A stretch of 13,357 bases of DNA from an uncultured Clostridia bacterium (GTDB taxonomy: Bacteria; Bacillota; Clostridia; Oscillospirales; Ruminococcaceae), in contig CALGTU010000049.1 of the NCBI GenBank assembly GCA_937901465.1, positions 1-13,357 of the forward strand, given 5' to 3'. This document shows positions 1 through 7,598 of this stretch, in pieces. Below the pieces are notes generated by a model. It was not told the DNA's origin, made no database searches, and saw only the letters and a program-made list of their open reading frames with translations. The position numbers were made by a program, and so were the translations under genes. The number at the start of each line of letters is the position of its first letter. The first letter of the stretch is position 1.

Positions 1-1
1 A

Positions 2-1000
2 AAGAGATATATGCATCACTATAATTTCCCCAGCTACTCAGTTGGTGAAACAAAGCCATCAAGAGGTCCTGGACGTCGTGAAATCGGACATGGTGCACTT
101 GCAGAAAAGGCTCTTGCTCCTGTAATTCCTGATGTTGAAGATTTTCCATATGCTTTCAGACTTGTTTCTGAAGTTCTTTCTTCAAATGGTTCAACATCAC
201 AGGGATCAATCTGTGGTTCTACTCTTGCGCTTATGGATGCAGGCGTTCCTATAAAGGCTCCTGTAGCGGGTATTTCTTGCGGACTTATTACTCGTGAAGA
301 CGGAAGTTTCATGACTATGGTTGATATTCAGGGTCTCGAAGACTTCTTTGGGGATATGGACTTTAAGGTTGGCGGTACACACAATGGTATCACAGCTATT
401 CAGGTTGATATCAAGGTTGATGGTCTTACAATGGATATTATTAAAGAAGCATTCGAAAAGACACGCAAAGCAAGACTTTATATTCTTGATGAAATTATGC
501 TTAAGGCTATTCCAGAACCTCGTGCTGAAGTAAGCAAGTATGCTCCTAAGATGCTTCAGACAAAGATTAATCCTGAAAAGATTCGTGAAGTCATCGGTCA
601 GGGAGGAAAAGTTATCCAGAAGATTCAGGCTGATTGTGAAGTTAAGATTGATATTTCTGAAGATGGAAATGTATTTATTTCTGGTATTGATGGCGAAAAA
701 GCTAAAATGGCTCTTCAGATCGTTGAAACAATTGCAAACGATCCTGAAGTCGGCGCGATTTACAGAGGCAAGGTTGTTCGTATAATGAACTTTGGCGCAT
801 TTGTTGAAATCGCTCCTGGTAAGGACGGACTTGTTCATATTTCAAAACTTGACAACCAGAGAGTTGAAAGAGTTGAAGATGTTGTAAGCATCGGTGATCA
901 GATTGTGGTTAAGGTTATGGAAATTGATTCACAAGGAAGAATTAATCTTTCAAGAAAAGATGCACTTGCAGATATTGAAGCAAAGAAAAATCATCAGTAA
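2..1000 (+). CDS. pnp: Polynucleotide phosphorylase, C-terminal part (left end cut by window)
   Basis: This is the last 332 residues of polynucleotide phosphorylase, usually about 700 residues long. The enzyme degrades RNA 3'-to-5' using phosphate and releases nucleoside diphosphates; it works as a cytosolic trimer, often with other RNA-decay enzymes. The frame is open from the first bases, reading KRY before the first ATG at 11, so that ATG is internal. The visible part begins in the second RNase PH domain (HHYNFPSYSVGE, then GPGRREIGHG, a phosphate/RNA-binding region). It continues through a KH domain around residues 185-245 with its GQGG loop (IREVIGQGGKVI), and ends with an S1 domain around residues 250-320 (YRGKVVRIMNFGAFVEI ... 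GLVHIS ... INLSRK). Leucine codons are mainly CTT, as in the other core genes here. A strong hairpin terminator follows. The family assignment is secure; only the N-terminal half is unseen. Confidence 0.97.
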   Translation, partial: KRYMHHYNFPSYSVGETKPSRGPGRREIGHGALAEKALAPVIPDVEDFPYAFRLVSEVLSSNGSTSQGSICGSTLALMDAGVPIKAPVAGISCGLITREDGSFMTMVDIQGLEDFFGDMDFKVGGTHNGITAIQVDIKVDGLTMDIIKEAFEKTRKARLYILDEIMLKAIPEPRAEVSKYAPKMLQTKINPEKIREVIGQGGKVIQKIQADCEVKIDISEDGNVFISGIDGEKAKMALQIVETIANDPEVGAIYRGKVVRIMNFGAFVEIAPGKDGLVHISKLDNQRVERVEDVVSIGDQIVVKVMEIDSQGRINLSRKDALADIEAKKNHQ

Positions 1001-1004
1001 TTTT

Positions 1005-1036
1005 AAACGCTGTATCCATCCGGATACAGCGTTTTT
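1005..1036 (+). terminator. Rho-independent terminator of pnp
   Basis: A 13-bp perfect stem (1005-1017 with 1022-1034) with a 4-base loop and a run of Ts lies five bases after the pnp stop codon. The GC-rich centre of the stem plus the U-tract fits a classical intrinsic terminator and separates pnp from the next gene. Confidence 0.93.
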
Positions 1037-1094
1037 GTATCATTTTATATGTCATTTTCATATTTTATAATATCAATTATATGGAGATGATTAT

Positions 1095-1430
1095 ATGGAA
1101 CTACTGTTGTGTTTTGTTATAACATTTAGTGTTATTACTTTTGTATTATCGGTAAGAGAACTATCATATAAAAAAGTTTTCTATAAACATAAATCAGATT
1201 CTATAATCATTATACCATTATATAATGATGATTTTTCTGAAATATATCTGAAACATCATATGGATTTGATTAAAAATAGCAGAATAAATATATGTAAAGT
1301 TGTTTTACTTGATAACGGATTAACCCTTGAACAATATAAAATATGTGAAAATGTTGTAAAAAACAATGCAATGCTGGATCTTATAACAATTAATCAATTG
1401 TTTGATTATATTGATGGATTATTGAAATAA
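1095..1430 (+). CDS. Small membrane-anchored protein of unknown function (111 aa)
   Basis: The start ATG is preceded by GGAGATGA (1083-1090), a good ribosome site at normal spacing. A TATAAT (1066-1071) lies just upstream, but its -35 region is poor. The protein has one strongly hydrophobic N-terminal segment (about residues 2-20), then a basic stretch, then a soluble part. That part has alternating beta-like runs (DSIIIIPLYN, ICKVVLLDNG) and a C-terminal helix-rich section (YKICENVV ... LITINQLFDYIDG), suggesting a small alpha/beta fold on the cytoplasmic face. From memory it resembles short uncharacterised clostridial proteins with an N-terminal anchor and a 'D-x-G-(M/L)-x-x-E ... C' pattern; I cannot name a function. 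It lies alone between a terminator and the recD2 promoter, whose -35 is made by its last codons. Leucine codons are mixed, unlike pnp and recD2. Confidence 0.75.
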   Translation: MELLLCFVITFSVITFVLSVRELSYKKVFYKHKSDSIIIIPLYNDDFSEIYLKHHMDLIKNSRINICKVVLLDNGLTLEQYKICENVVKNNAMLDLITINQLFDYIDGLLK

Positions 1431-1450
1431 TTACGCTAATCTGTTATAAT
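1422..1450 (+). promoter_or_regulatory. Sigma-A promoter for recD2
   Basis: A TTGAAA (-35, 1422-1427) and TATAAT (-10, 1445-1450) are separated by exactly 17 bp, with a TGt extended -10 directly before the -10 box. The -35 coincides with the last Leu-Lys codons of the upstream gene. The expected transcript would start near 1457, about 20 bases before the recD2 ATG. Confidence 0.82.
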
Positions 1451-1475
1451 AAATCTTGAAAGAAGGTGAGTGTAT

Positions 1476-3701
1476 ATGGAAGAAAAAGAATTGATAAAAT
1501 TATCTGGAACAGTTGAAACAATAGTGTATAAAAATCCATCAAACGGATATGTGATTTTAGAACTAGATTCTGACAATACACTCATCACAGTTGTCGGAGA
1601 AATAGGAAATGTTGATGAAGGTGAAGAACTTTATCTTGAGGGAGAATATGTAAATAATCCAAAATATGGTGTACAGTTTAAAGCACTGGTCTGCGAGAGG
1701 AAGATGCCTGAAACTGCACATGCTATACAAAAATATCTTTCTTCGGGTGTGATAAAGGGAATAGGCCCCGCTCTTGCTAAGAATATAGTTGATGTTTTTG
1801 GCGAAAGATCTCTTGAGATAATAGAGAATAATCCTGAAGAACTTGCTAAAGTAAAGGGGTTTACAAAAAAGAAGATAGAAAATGTAAGACAGGAATTGCA
1901 ACGTGTTTTTGGTATGAGAAAACTTATGAATTATCTCGAAGTTTTTAAAATATCTCCTGCAATTGCTATCAAGGCATGGAAAAAATGGGGACAATTTTCT
2001 ATTGATATTATCAAGGACAATCCCTATGCACTTTGTGATTTAGGAGTTGATCTTGATTTTATAAAAGCAGATGAAATGGCTGCTGAACTTGAATATCCGT
2101 CAGATAATCCTAACAGAATAAAAGCGGGAATGACATATATACTCAACGAAAATGCCAATTCAGGACACACTTGTGTTCCTACTGATTTTTTACAGAGAAC
2201 TTCCTGCAAATTTCTTGATATATCTGAAGAAGCTTTTTATAAAACACTTGAACAGGAATATAACGAAGCTAATCTTATTGAATATGAAAAAAACAACAGA
2301 TGTTTTACATATTTAAGCGATTATTATATTGCCGAAAATTATATTGTTTCGCGTCTTAGTGCTATGAAAGCGTTTTTTCTTGATTCAGGAACAGAATTTG
2401 ATAATGCGATTGACATTATAGAAGAAGAAAATGGTATTAAATACGAAGAATTACAAAGAAAAGCTATTTCTCTTGCTTTATCAAAAGGTTTTCTTATTCT
2501 TACAGGCGGACCCGGAACGGGAAAAACGACAACTCTTAATGCTATAATTTCACTTTATGAACAACAAGGTTTAAAAGCGGTAATTGCTGCACCTACAGGA
2601 AGAGCGGCAAAGAGAATATCTGATCTTACAGGATATACCGCCAAGACGATACATAGACTACTTGAAGTCGCTTATGATGATGGTTCAGGAATAATGAAAT
2701 TTGTTCATAACGAACAGAATACCCTTGACTGTGATGTTCTTATAGTGGATGAGATGTCTATGGTTGATACCCTTCTTTTTGCTGAATTACTTCGCGGAAT
2801 AAAGCTTTCTTGCAAACTCATTCTTGTAGGAGACTCCGATCAGTTACCATCTGTTGGTGCAGGAAATCTTCTTAAAGACCTTATTGACAGCAAAACTATG
2901 ACAGTTGTTCAGCTTACAGAAATATTCAGACAAGCAAGAGAAAGCTGTATTATTACAAGTGCACATAAAATTGTTAGTGGTGAAATGCCTGAAGTTGATA
3001 ATTCATCTAAAGATTTTTTTGTCCTTCAGCGTAATGATGAGCAGGCTACTATAGAAACCATAGTTGATTTATATAAACGCAGATTACCTAAAGCATATAA
3101 ATACAATCCTACAACAGATATTCAGATTATTTCTCCTTCAAGAAAAGGAACAGCGGGTACTGTTGAAATCAATAAGAGAATACAGCTTGAAATTAATCCA
3201 CCTAAATTCGGAAAAAACGAAATCAGAGGCCCTGTTTATATATTCCGTGAGAATGATAAAGTTATGCAGACGCGTAATAATTACGATATTGTCTGGAAAA
3301 AAGATGATGAAGTCGGAACAGGCGTTTATAATGGGGATATTGGTGTTATAACAGAAATACGCAAAAGAGAGGGTGTTATCGTAATTGATTTCGAGGGTAA
3401 AATTGTTGAATATACGACCGATATGCTTGAACAACTTGAACTCGCTTATGCGATTACAGTACATAAAAGTCAGGGTAGTGAATTTCCTGCCGTTATCTTT
3501 TCTATTGTCGGTGTTTCTAATAAACTTTATTACAGAAATCTTCTTTATACAGCAGTTACAAGAGCGAAAGAAATTCTCGTTATAATCGGGACTCCCGAAA
3601 TGCTTGAAACTATGATTGAAAACAACCGAAGAACATTAAGATACAGTTGTTTTAAAGATATGCTGAGAAAAGAGTGTTTGCCGAATGAAGAAAGCGATTA
3701 A
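1476..3701 (+). CDS. recD2: RecD2-type ATP-dependent DNA helicase (SF1B)
   Basis: This 741-residue protein matches the size of RecD2/RecD-like helicases, which unwind DNA 5'-to-3' without RecBC and act in DNA repair and replication-fork maintenance. The N-terminal part has an OB-like region followed by helix-hairpin-helix-like sequence around residues 90-135 (GVIKGIGPALAKNI, LAKVKGFTKKK). The helicase core shows Walker A GGPGTGKT (344-351), Walker B DEMSMVD (425-431), a GDSDQLPSVGAGN motif III, and the C-terminal UvrD-like motif VHKSQG (from residue 662). The family is certain. The frame also has a GTG at 1470, but that codon is part of the ribosome site AAGGTGAG (1463-1470), so the ATG at 1476 with about 5-base spacing is preferred. 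The last 17 bases overlap comF, suggesting coupled translation. Confidence 0.95.
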   Translation: MEEKELIKLSGTVETIVYKNPSNGYVILELDSDNTLITVVGEIGNVDEGEELYLEGEYVNNPKYGVQFKALVCERKMPETAHAIQKYLSSGVIKGIGPALAKNIVDVFGERSLEIIENNPEELAKVKGFTKKKIENVRQELQRVFGMRKLMNYLEVFKISPAIAIKAWKKWGQFSIDIIKDNPYALCDLGVDLDFIKADEMAAELEYPSDNPNRIKAGMTYILNENANSGHTCVPTDFLQRTSCKFLDISEEAFYKTLEQEYNEANLIEYEKNNRCFTYLSDYYIAENYIVSRLSAMKAFFLDSGTEFDNAIDIIEEENGIKYEELQRKAISLALSKGFLILTGGPGTGKTTTLNAIISLYEQQGLKAVIAAPTGRAAKRISDLTGYTAKTIHRLLEVAYDDGSGIMKFVHNEQNTLDCDVLIVDEMSMVDTLLFAELLRGIKLSCKLILVGDSDQLPSVGAGNLLKDLIDSKTMTVVQLTEIFRQARESCIITSAHKIVSGEMPEVDNSSKDFFVLQRNDEQATIETIVDLYKRRLPKAYKYNPTTDIQIISPSRKGTAGTVEINKRIQLEINPPKFGKNEIRGPVYIFRENDKVMQTRNNYDIVWKKDDEVGTGVYNGDIGVITEIRKREGVIVIDFEGKIVEYTTDMLEQLELAYAITVHKSQGSEFPAVIFSIVGVSNKLYYRNLLYTAVTRAKEILVIIGTPEMLETMIENNRRTLRYSCFKDMLRKECLPNEESD

Positions 3702-4371
3702 ATATATTCTTGATATATTTTATCCTAACAGATGTCCGTTTTGCGATGATTTTATAGAATGGGATGCTCTTGCGTGTGATAAATGCATTGATACTCTTGA
3801 ATATATAGAAACTTGTGAAAAATGTGGTAAAACAGATTGTATGTGTGATAAGGAACTTCATTACGACAGGGCTTATGTTCTTTTTAAATATGAAGGAATA
3901 GTCAGAGAAAGCATTATTGCACTTAAAAGAAAGAACGGCATAAATGCCGCTGAATTCTATGCCGATAAACTTTCTGAACGGATTTTGAAATCTGAAGAAA
4001 AATTTGATATGATAGTTCCTGTTCCTATGGCAAAATCAAAGAAGAAAGATGTCGGCTATAATCAGGCATTTGTAATTGCTGATTTTATCGCGAAAAGACT
4101 TGAAATTCCCGTTGTTGATGCGCTTATAAAAGCAGAAAATACTATTGCTCAGCATACTTTATCGAAAGAGGACAGAATAGAAAATGTCAAAGGTATGTTT
4201 TCTTCATCGGATATTTCTCTCAAAGGAAAAAGAATTCTTCTTTGTGATGATGTTATAACAACAGGAAGTACAGTTATTGAATGTTCAAGACTTTTAAAAG
4301 AAATGGGAGCAGAATTTGTAGCTGTCGCACTCGCTGCTACGACTGATCTCACAAATGAAAAAATCTCATAA
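3685..4371 (+). CDS. comFC: ComF family phosphoribosyltransferase-like protein
   Basis: This 228-residue protein has the ComF layout. The N-terminus is cysteine-rich and probably zinc-binding (C17-x2-C20, C31-x2-C34, C44-x2-C47, C52-x-C54). It is followed by a type I phosphoribosyltransferase fold with VPVPMAKSKKKDVGYNQA and the PRPP loop ILLCDDVITTGST (184-196). In Bacillus and others, ComFC supports DNA uptake in natural transformation, though the exact reaction is unsettled and many non-competent bacteria carry it. Here the gene begins inside the last codons of recD2 (17-base overlap), with no strong ribosome site of its own, so it is probably translated by coupling from the recD2 mRNA. 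Pairing with a DNA helicase fits a role in DNA metabolism. No comFA or other competence genes are seen in the window. No clear terminator follows it. Confidence 0.9.
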   Translation: MKKAIKYILDIFYPNRCPFCDDFIEWDALACDKCIDTLEYIETCEKCGKTDCMCDKELHYDRAYVLFKYEGIVRESIIALKRKNGINAAEFYADKLSERILKSEEKFDMIVPVPMAKSKKKDVGYNQAFVIADFIAKRLEIPVVDALIKAENTIAQHTLSKEDRIENVKGMFSSSDISLKGKRILLCDDVITTGSTVIECSRLLKEMGAEFVAVALAATTDLTNEKIS

Positions 4372-4395
4372 TATATTGGGAATTATATATTTATC

Positions 4396-4424
4396 TTGAA
4401 AAAATTATCAAAATATGATATAAT
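4396..4424 (+). promoter_or_regulatory. Sigma-A promoter for mreB
   Basis: TTGAAA (4396-4401) and TATAAT (4419-4424) are 17 bp apart, with a TGa extended -10. The predicted start near 4431 leaves a leader of about 24 bases carrying the ribosome site GAGGTGAT. The mreB gene can therefore be transcribed apart from recD2-comF. Confidence 0.85.
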
Positions 4425-4454
4425 ATATTTTCGATAAAATAAACAGAGGTGATA

Positions 4455-5474
4455 ATGTTGCCTTCAATTGATATAGGAATTGATCTTGGAACGGCAAATG
4501 TAATAATTGCGCTCGGAAATAAAGGCATAGTTTTAAACGAGCCTTCCGTTGTTGCATTCAATAAAAGAACAAACGAGGTTGTCGCTGTCGGAACAGAAGC
4601 ATATCAGATGCTCGGCAGAACACCCGAATATATAGTTGCTGTAAAACCCTTGACAGACGGAGTTATTTCTGACCACGAAATGACAGAAAGTATGATAGGA
4701 ACTTTAATCGAAAAAGTAAGTGCTAAACAGCTTTTTATGCCGAGAATTATTATCTGCGTTCCTTCGGGGATTACCGAAGTTGAAAGCAGGGCAGTGGTTG
4801 ATGCTGCTAAAAATGCAGGTTCAAGAAAGGTTTATCTCATTCAGGAACCTGTTGCTGCACTTATCGGCGCAGGCGTTGATATAAGTACACCCGAAGGAAA
4901 TATGATAGTTGATATCGGTGGTGGAACTACCGATGTTGCGGCGATTTCCATGTGTGGTATTGCAAAGTCTACATCTATTAAAGTCGGTGGAAATAAAATT
5001 GACCAGGCGATTATTAAATATGTAAACTATATGTTCAAGATGCTTATCGGCGAAAGAACTGCCGAACAGGTAAAGAAAAATATCGGTAATGTTTTTGATC
5101 CTGATGGGTCCAAAACTATGGTTATAAAAGGCAGACACCTCATTCACGGTCTTCCTGAAACTGTTACTATAACAGATCTTGATATTAAAAAAGCGATTGA
5201 AGAACCTGTTCAGGAAATTATTGCTGCAATAAAAAGCGTTCTTGAAATTACTCCTCCTGAGCTAGTTGGAGATATAAAGACGAATGGAATTTATCTCACA
5301 GGTGGAGGAGCACTTCTTAAAGGACTCGATAAACTCATCGAACAGGAGACAGGTGTTGAATGTCATGTTGCTGAAGATCCTATGCTTTGTGTTGCAATAG
5401 GAACAGGAAAAGCTTTCAAAATGCTTGATAAACTTCTTGATGGATTTGAAAGTATCAAATTCTATAATGTATAA
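4455..5474 (+). CDS. mreB: MreB/Mbl-family rod-shape actin homologue
   Basis: This 339-residue protein has the length and ATPase signature of MreB, the membrane-associated bacterial actin that guides lateral cell-wall synthesis with MreC, RodA and PBP2. Visible motifs are phosphate-1 IDLGTAN (9-15), VKPLTDGVISD, EPVAALIGAG (131-140), phosphate-2 DIGGGTTD (153-160) and the adenosine loop LTGGGALLKG (281-290). The frame extends up to a GTG at 4449, but that GTG lies within the ribosome site AGAGGTGAT, so the ATG at 4455 is chosen. The N-terminus (MLPSIDIGID) is short and lacks an obvious amphipathic helix before the first strand. No mreC or mreD follows; a terminator comes directly after. A stand-alone copy like this is often a second paralogue (Mbl or MreBH type) in Firmicutes, so 'mreB family' is firm but the exact paralogue is not. 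Confidence 0.92.
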   Translation: MLPSIDIGIDLGTANVIIALGNKGIVLNEPSVVAFNKRTNEVVAVGTEAYQMLGRTPEYIVAVKPLTDGVISDHEMTESMIGTLIEKVSAKQLFMPRIIICVPSGITEVESRAVVDAAKNAGSRKVYLIQEPVAALIGAGVDISTPEGNMIVDIGGGTTDVAAISMCGIAKSTSIKVGGNKIDQAIIKYVNYMFKMLIGERTAEQVKKNIGNVFDPDGSKTMVIKGRHLIHGLPETVTITDLDIKKAIEEPVQEIIAAIKSVLEITPPELVGDIKTNGIYLTGGGALLKGLDKLIEQETGVECHVAEDPMLCVAIGTGKAFKMLDKLLDGFESIKFYNV

Positions 5475-5479
5475 TTTTG

Positions 5480-5517
5480 CCACTTCTGATTTTTGTTTGT
5501 CAGAAGTGGTATTTTTC
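5480..5517 (+). terminator. Rho-independent terminator of mreB
   Basis: A 10-bp stem (CCACTTCTGA at 5480-5489 with its complement at 5500-5509) with a T-rich loop is followed by ATTTTT. It begins five bases after the mreB stop codon. Confidence 0.9.
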
Positions 5518-5598
5518 AAATTTTTCTTCAATTCTCACTTTATGTCGTGTTATTTTCTTTAATTTTATACTAGAATTTCTCTTGAAGGGAGGATTTTT

Positions 5599-6102
5599 AT
5601 GAATCAGCAGAAAATCGGAATGTTTATGAAATCGCTTCGTAAAGAAAAAGGGCTTACACAAGAACAACTTGCTGAGGTTTTCAATGTTTCAAACAGAACG
5701 GTATCGCGTTGGGAAAATGGAAACAATATGCCCGATTTAGATCTTCTTATTGAAATATCAGATTTTTATGAAGTTGATTTAAGAGAAATTCTTGATGGCG
5801 AAAGGAGAAATGAAGAAATGGATAATGATATGAAAGAAACGGTATTGAAGGCAGCAAATTATGTGACAGAAGATTGGGCTATATGTTATAAAATGATGAG
5901 AGTTATAATGATAATAGGTGTAGTCGGTTTTGTTGTTTCGGGGGTGATTTCAAGGACTCCTGTTGTTGAAAATCAGATTGCAGATAATGTATCTGATTTT
6001 ATTCTTGGTATGAGCAGTAGTTTTATGGTTTTCGGAATTATTATAACATCTGTTATCGAAAGAAAATCCCGTGCATTCAAAAAGCGCATAGAAAACAGAT
6101 AA
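5599..6102 (+). CDS. XRE-family HTH regulator with two C-terminal membrane helices
   Basis: This 167-residue protein has an N-terminal helix-turn-helix of the Cro/C1/Xre type (about residues 6-60: LRKEKGLTQEQLAEVFNVSN with the following RTVSRWENG). A short charged linker follows, then two hydrophobic segments (about 100-118 and 134-154), and a basic tail (KSRAFKKRIENR). It therefore looks like a membrane-tethered transcription factor, a common arrangement in Firmicutes; what it senses is unknown. The start has a strong ribosome site AAGGGAGG (5585-5592) at 6-base spacing. A TATACT (5566-5571) lies upstream, but its -35 (TGTCGT) is weak, so the promoter may need activation or be autoregulated. 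The GNAT gene begins 21 bases downstream and is probably co-transcribed and perhaps controlled with it. Confidence 0.88.
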   Translation: MNQQKIGMFMKSLRKEKGLTQEQLAEVFNVSNRTVSRWENGNNMPDLDLLIEISDFYEVDLREILDGERRNEEMDNDMKETVLKAANYVTEDWAICYKMMRVIMIIGVVGFVVSGVISRTPVVENQIADNVSDFILGMSSSFMVFGIIITSVIERKSRAFKKRIENR

Positions 6103-6123
6103 AACAGTTTTTAGGAATGGTAA

Positions 6124-6588
6124 ATGGAAATGAGTATTATTAGGGCAGATGTTTCAGATATGAAAACAGTAAAATACATAACAATAGAAACGATAAATAG
6201 TATTTATCCACATTATTATCCTAAAGGTGCAGTTGATTTCTTTCTTAGTCATCATAACGATAAGAATATAGAAAATGACGTTAAAAGTAGCAGCGTTTAT
6301 TTGTGTTTTAATAATAAAAACAAAGCTGTCGGAACTGTTACTATAAAAGAAAATGAAATTTGTCGTTTGTTTGTATTACCTGAATATCAGGGAAATGGAT
6401 ACGGAAAAGAACTGATTTCATTTGCTGAAAATAAAATATCTGATAAATATAATGAAATTGTTCTTCATGCCTCATTGCCTGCTAAGGTAATATATCTTAA
6501 AAGAGGATATAAAGAGATAGAGTTTCATTCTATAAAAACAGAAAATGGAGATTATCTTTGTTATGATATGATGATAAAACAAATATAA
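6124..6588 (+). CDS. GNAT-family N-acetyltransferase
   Basis: This 154-residue protein carries the GNAT fold, which transfers an acetyl group from acetyl-CoA to an amine. Motif A is clear: RLFVLPEYQGNGYGKEL, with the CoA pyrophosphate loop Q89-G-N-G-Y-G94. It is preceded by the strand AVGTVTIKENEI and followed by VLHASLPAKVIYLKRGYKEIEF, the usual C-terminal 'Y-x-x-x-G-Y/F' region. The substrate cannot be told from sequence. The chosen ATG has AGGA (6113-6116) seven bases upstream; a second ATG at 6130 is less well placed. It follows the XRE gene by 21 bases without a terminator, so the two are probably an operon, and it ends in a strong hairpin shared with the facing mscS gene. Confidence 0.88.
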   Translation: MEMSIIRADVSDMKTVKYITIETINSIYPHYYPKGAVDFFLSHHNDKNIENDVKSSSVYLCFNNKNKAVGTVTIKENEICRLFVLPEYQGNGYGKELISFAENKISDKYNEIVLHASLPAKVIYLKRGYKEIEFHSIKTENGDYLCYDMMIKQI

Positions 6589-6593
6589 AATAA

Positions 6594-6628
6594 GGCTATC
6601 TGATTTTAAAGTCAGATAGCCATTTTTT
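6594..6628. terminator. Shared terminator between GNAT gene and mscS
   Basis: A perfect 10-bp stem (GGCTATCTGA at 6594-6603 with 6612-6621) is followed by six Ts on the plus strand (6623-6628), which overlap the mscS stop codon. On the minus strand the stem is followed by a weaker T-rich run (TTATTTTATA). It can serve both converging genes, more strongly the GNAT gene. Confidence 0.88.
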
Positions 6629-7433
6629 AATCAAATACTTTGTCAAATTCAGATTTTACAGATTCTAAAATATCACTTTTCAAATCATAATAGTCATCTG
6701 TTTTAACCCACACTTTAGATGTGATCGTTGTAATACCCGGAGTAAGTTCTGTTATTCTTACAAATACCTCGCCGTCCTTGAGAACGAGAGGATTTTCTTT
6801 AACAATATTCTCAATTATTTCTATTGCTTTTTTATAATCGTGCTCATTTTTGATTTTAAAATCTATATCAAGTCTTCTTCTGTCTTTTTCAGTACAGTTT
6901 ATAGTAGTAGATGAAGATAACGTTCCGTTAGGAATTCTGATTACTTTATTATCAGTTGTTATAAATGTTGTTGAGAGAATTGATATTTCGTAAACTGTTC
7001 CCGAAACACCACAGGTTTCTATAAAATCTCCTTTTTTAAATGGTTTTGTAAAAAGAATTATAAACCCACCTGCAACATTTGCAAGGCTATTCTGCAATGA
7101 AAGACCTATCGCAAGTCCTGCTGCACCAATAACAGCAACTATCGATGAAAGATCAGCTCCGAGTGTTGAAAGAGCTATAACGGATATAAGAACATAAAGC
7201 ATTATCTGAATGAGAGTTTTTATAAAACCATGTGCTGATTCATCAAGTTTGCTTTTTTTAAGTCCTTTTCCTACTATAGAAATTACAATTTTAGCAATTA
7301 TATATCCAATAAAAAATATTATAAGAGCAAAAATAAAAGTAGGAAAAAACCCCTTGAGTCTTTCTGAAAGGGTTTCTAAATATCCCGGAACATCAGAAGG
7401 GGATATGGGTGATGTGTAAATTATTGGAAACAT
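6627..7433 (-). CDS. mscS: Small-conductance mechanosensitive channel, MscS family
   Basis: This 268-residue protein has the size and layout of short MscS channels, which open under membrane tension to release solutes after osmotic downshock. There are hydrophobic helices at about 31-55 and 71-91 and the pore helix at about 94-128. The pore helix is rich in Gly and Ala (VIGAAGLAIGLSLQNSLANV), followed by the family signature GGFIILFTKPFKKGDFIE and a beta-domain with DNKVIRIPNG. The frame runs 17 codons further up to a TTG at 7484, but that TTG abuts the -10 box and lies upstream of the predicted transcript start. The ATG at 7433 instead has AAAAAAGGAG (7444-7453) ten bases upstream and is taken as the start. 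It is transcribed divergently from oadG. Confidence 0.92.
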   Translation of the reverse strand: MFPIIYTSPISPSDVPGYLETLSERLKGFFPTFIFALIIFFIGYIIAKIVISIVGKGLKKSKLDESAHGFIKTLIQIMLYVLISVIALSTLGADLSSIVAVIGAAGLAIGLSLQNSLANVAGGFIILFTKPFKKGDFIETCGVSGTVYEISILSTTFITTDNKVIRIPNGTLSSSTTINCTEKDRRRLDIDFKIKNEHDYKKAIEIIENIVKENPLVLKDGEVFVRITELTPGITTITSKVWVKTDDYYDLKSDILESVKSEFDKVFD

Positions 7434-7475
7434 AGTACCAAAACTCCTTTTTTGAAAATTACTTAACACAGTATG

Positions 7476-7504
7476 ATTATACAACAGTCAAAAAAAATCG
7501 TCAA
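7476..7504 (-). promoter_or_regulatory. Sigma-A promoter for mscS
   Basis: On the minus strand, TTGACG (-35, 7504 down to 7499) and TATAAT (-10, 7481 down to 7476) are 17 bp apart. An A/T tract fills most of the spacer and more A/T runs lie upstream. Transcription should start near 7469, leaving a leader of about 36 bases with the AAGGAG site. Confidence 0.82.
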
Positions 7505-7533
7505 TATTTTTAAAAAAATCTTGGATAAATAAG

Positions 7534-7562
7534 TTGCATTTATTTTCATTTTGAGTTATAAT
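7534..7562 (+). promoter_or_regulatory. Sigma-A promoter for oadG-oadB
   Basis: TTGCAT (7534-7539) and TATAAT (7557-7562) are separated by 17 bp. The -35 is 29 bases from the -35 of the divergent mscS promoter, with A- and T-tracts between them that could act as UP elements for both. Confidence 0.78.
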
Positions 7563-7598
7563 TAATCTGATAGTTATTTTTGGAGGTTTGATTTAGTT

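Noticed and set aside
206..838. A 210-codon open frame on the minus strand opposite pnp
   Set aside because: It is a shadow of the conserved pnp frame, with Asn/Phe/Cys-rich composition and no start signals.
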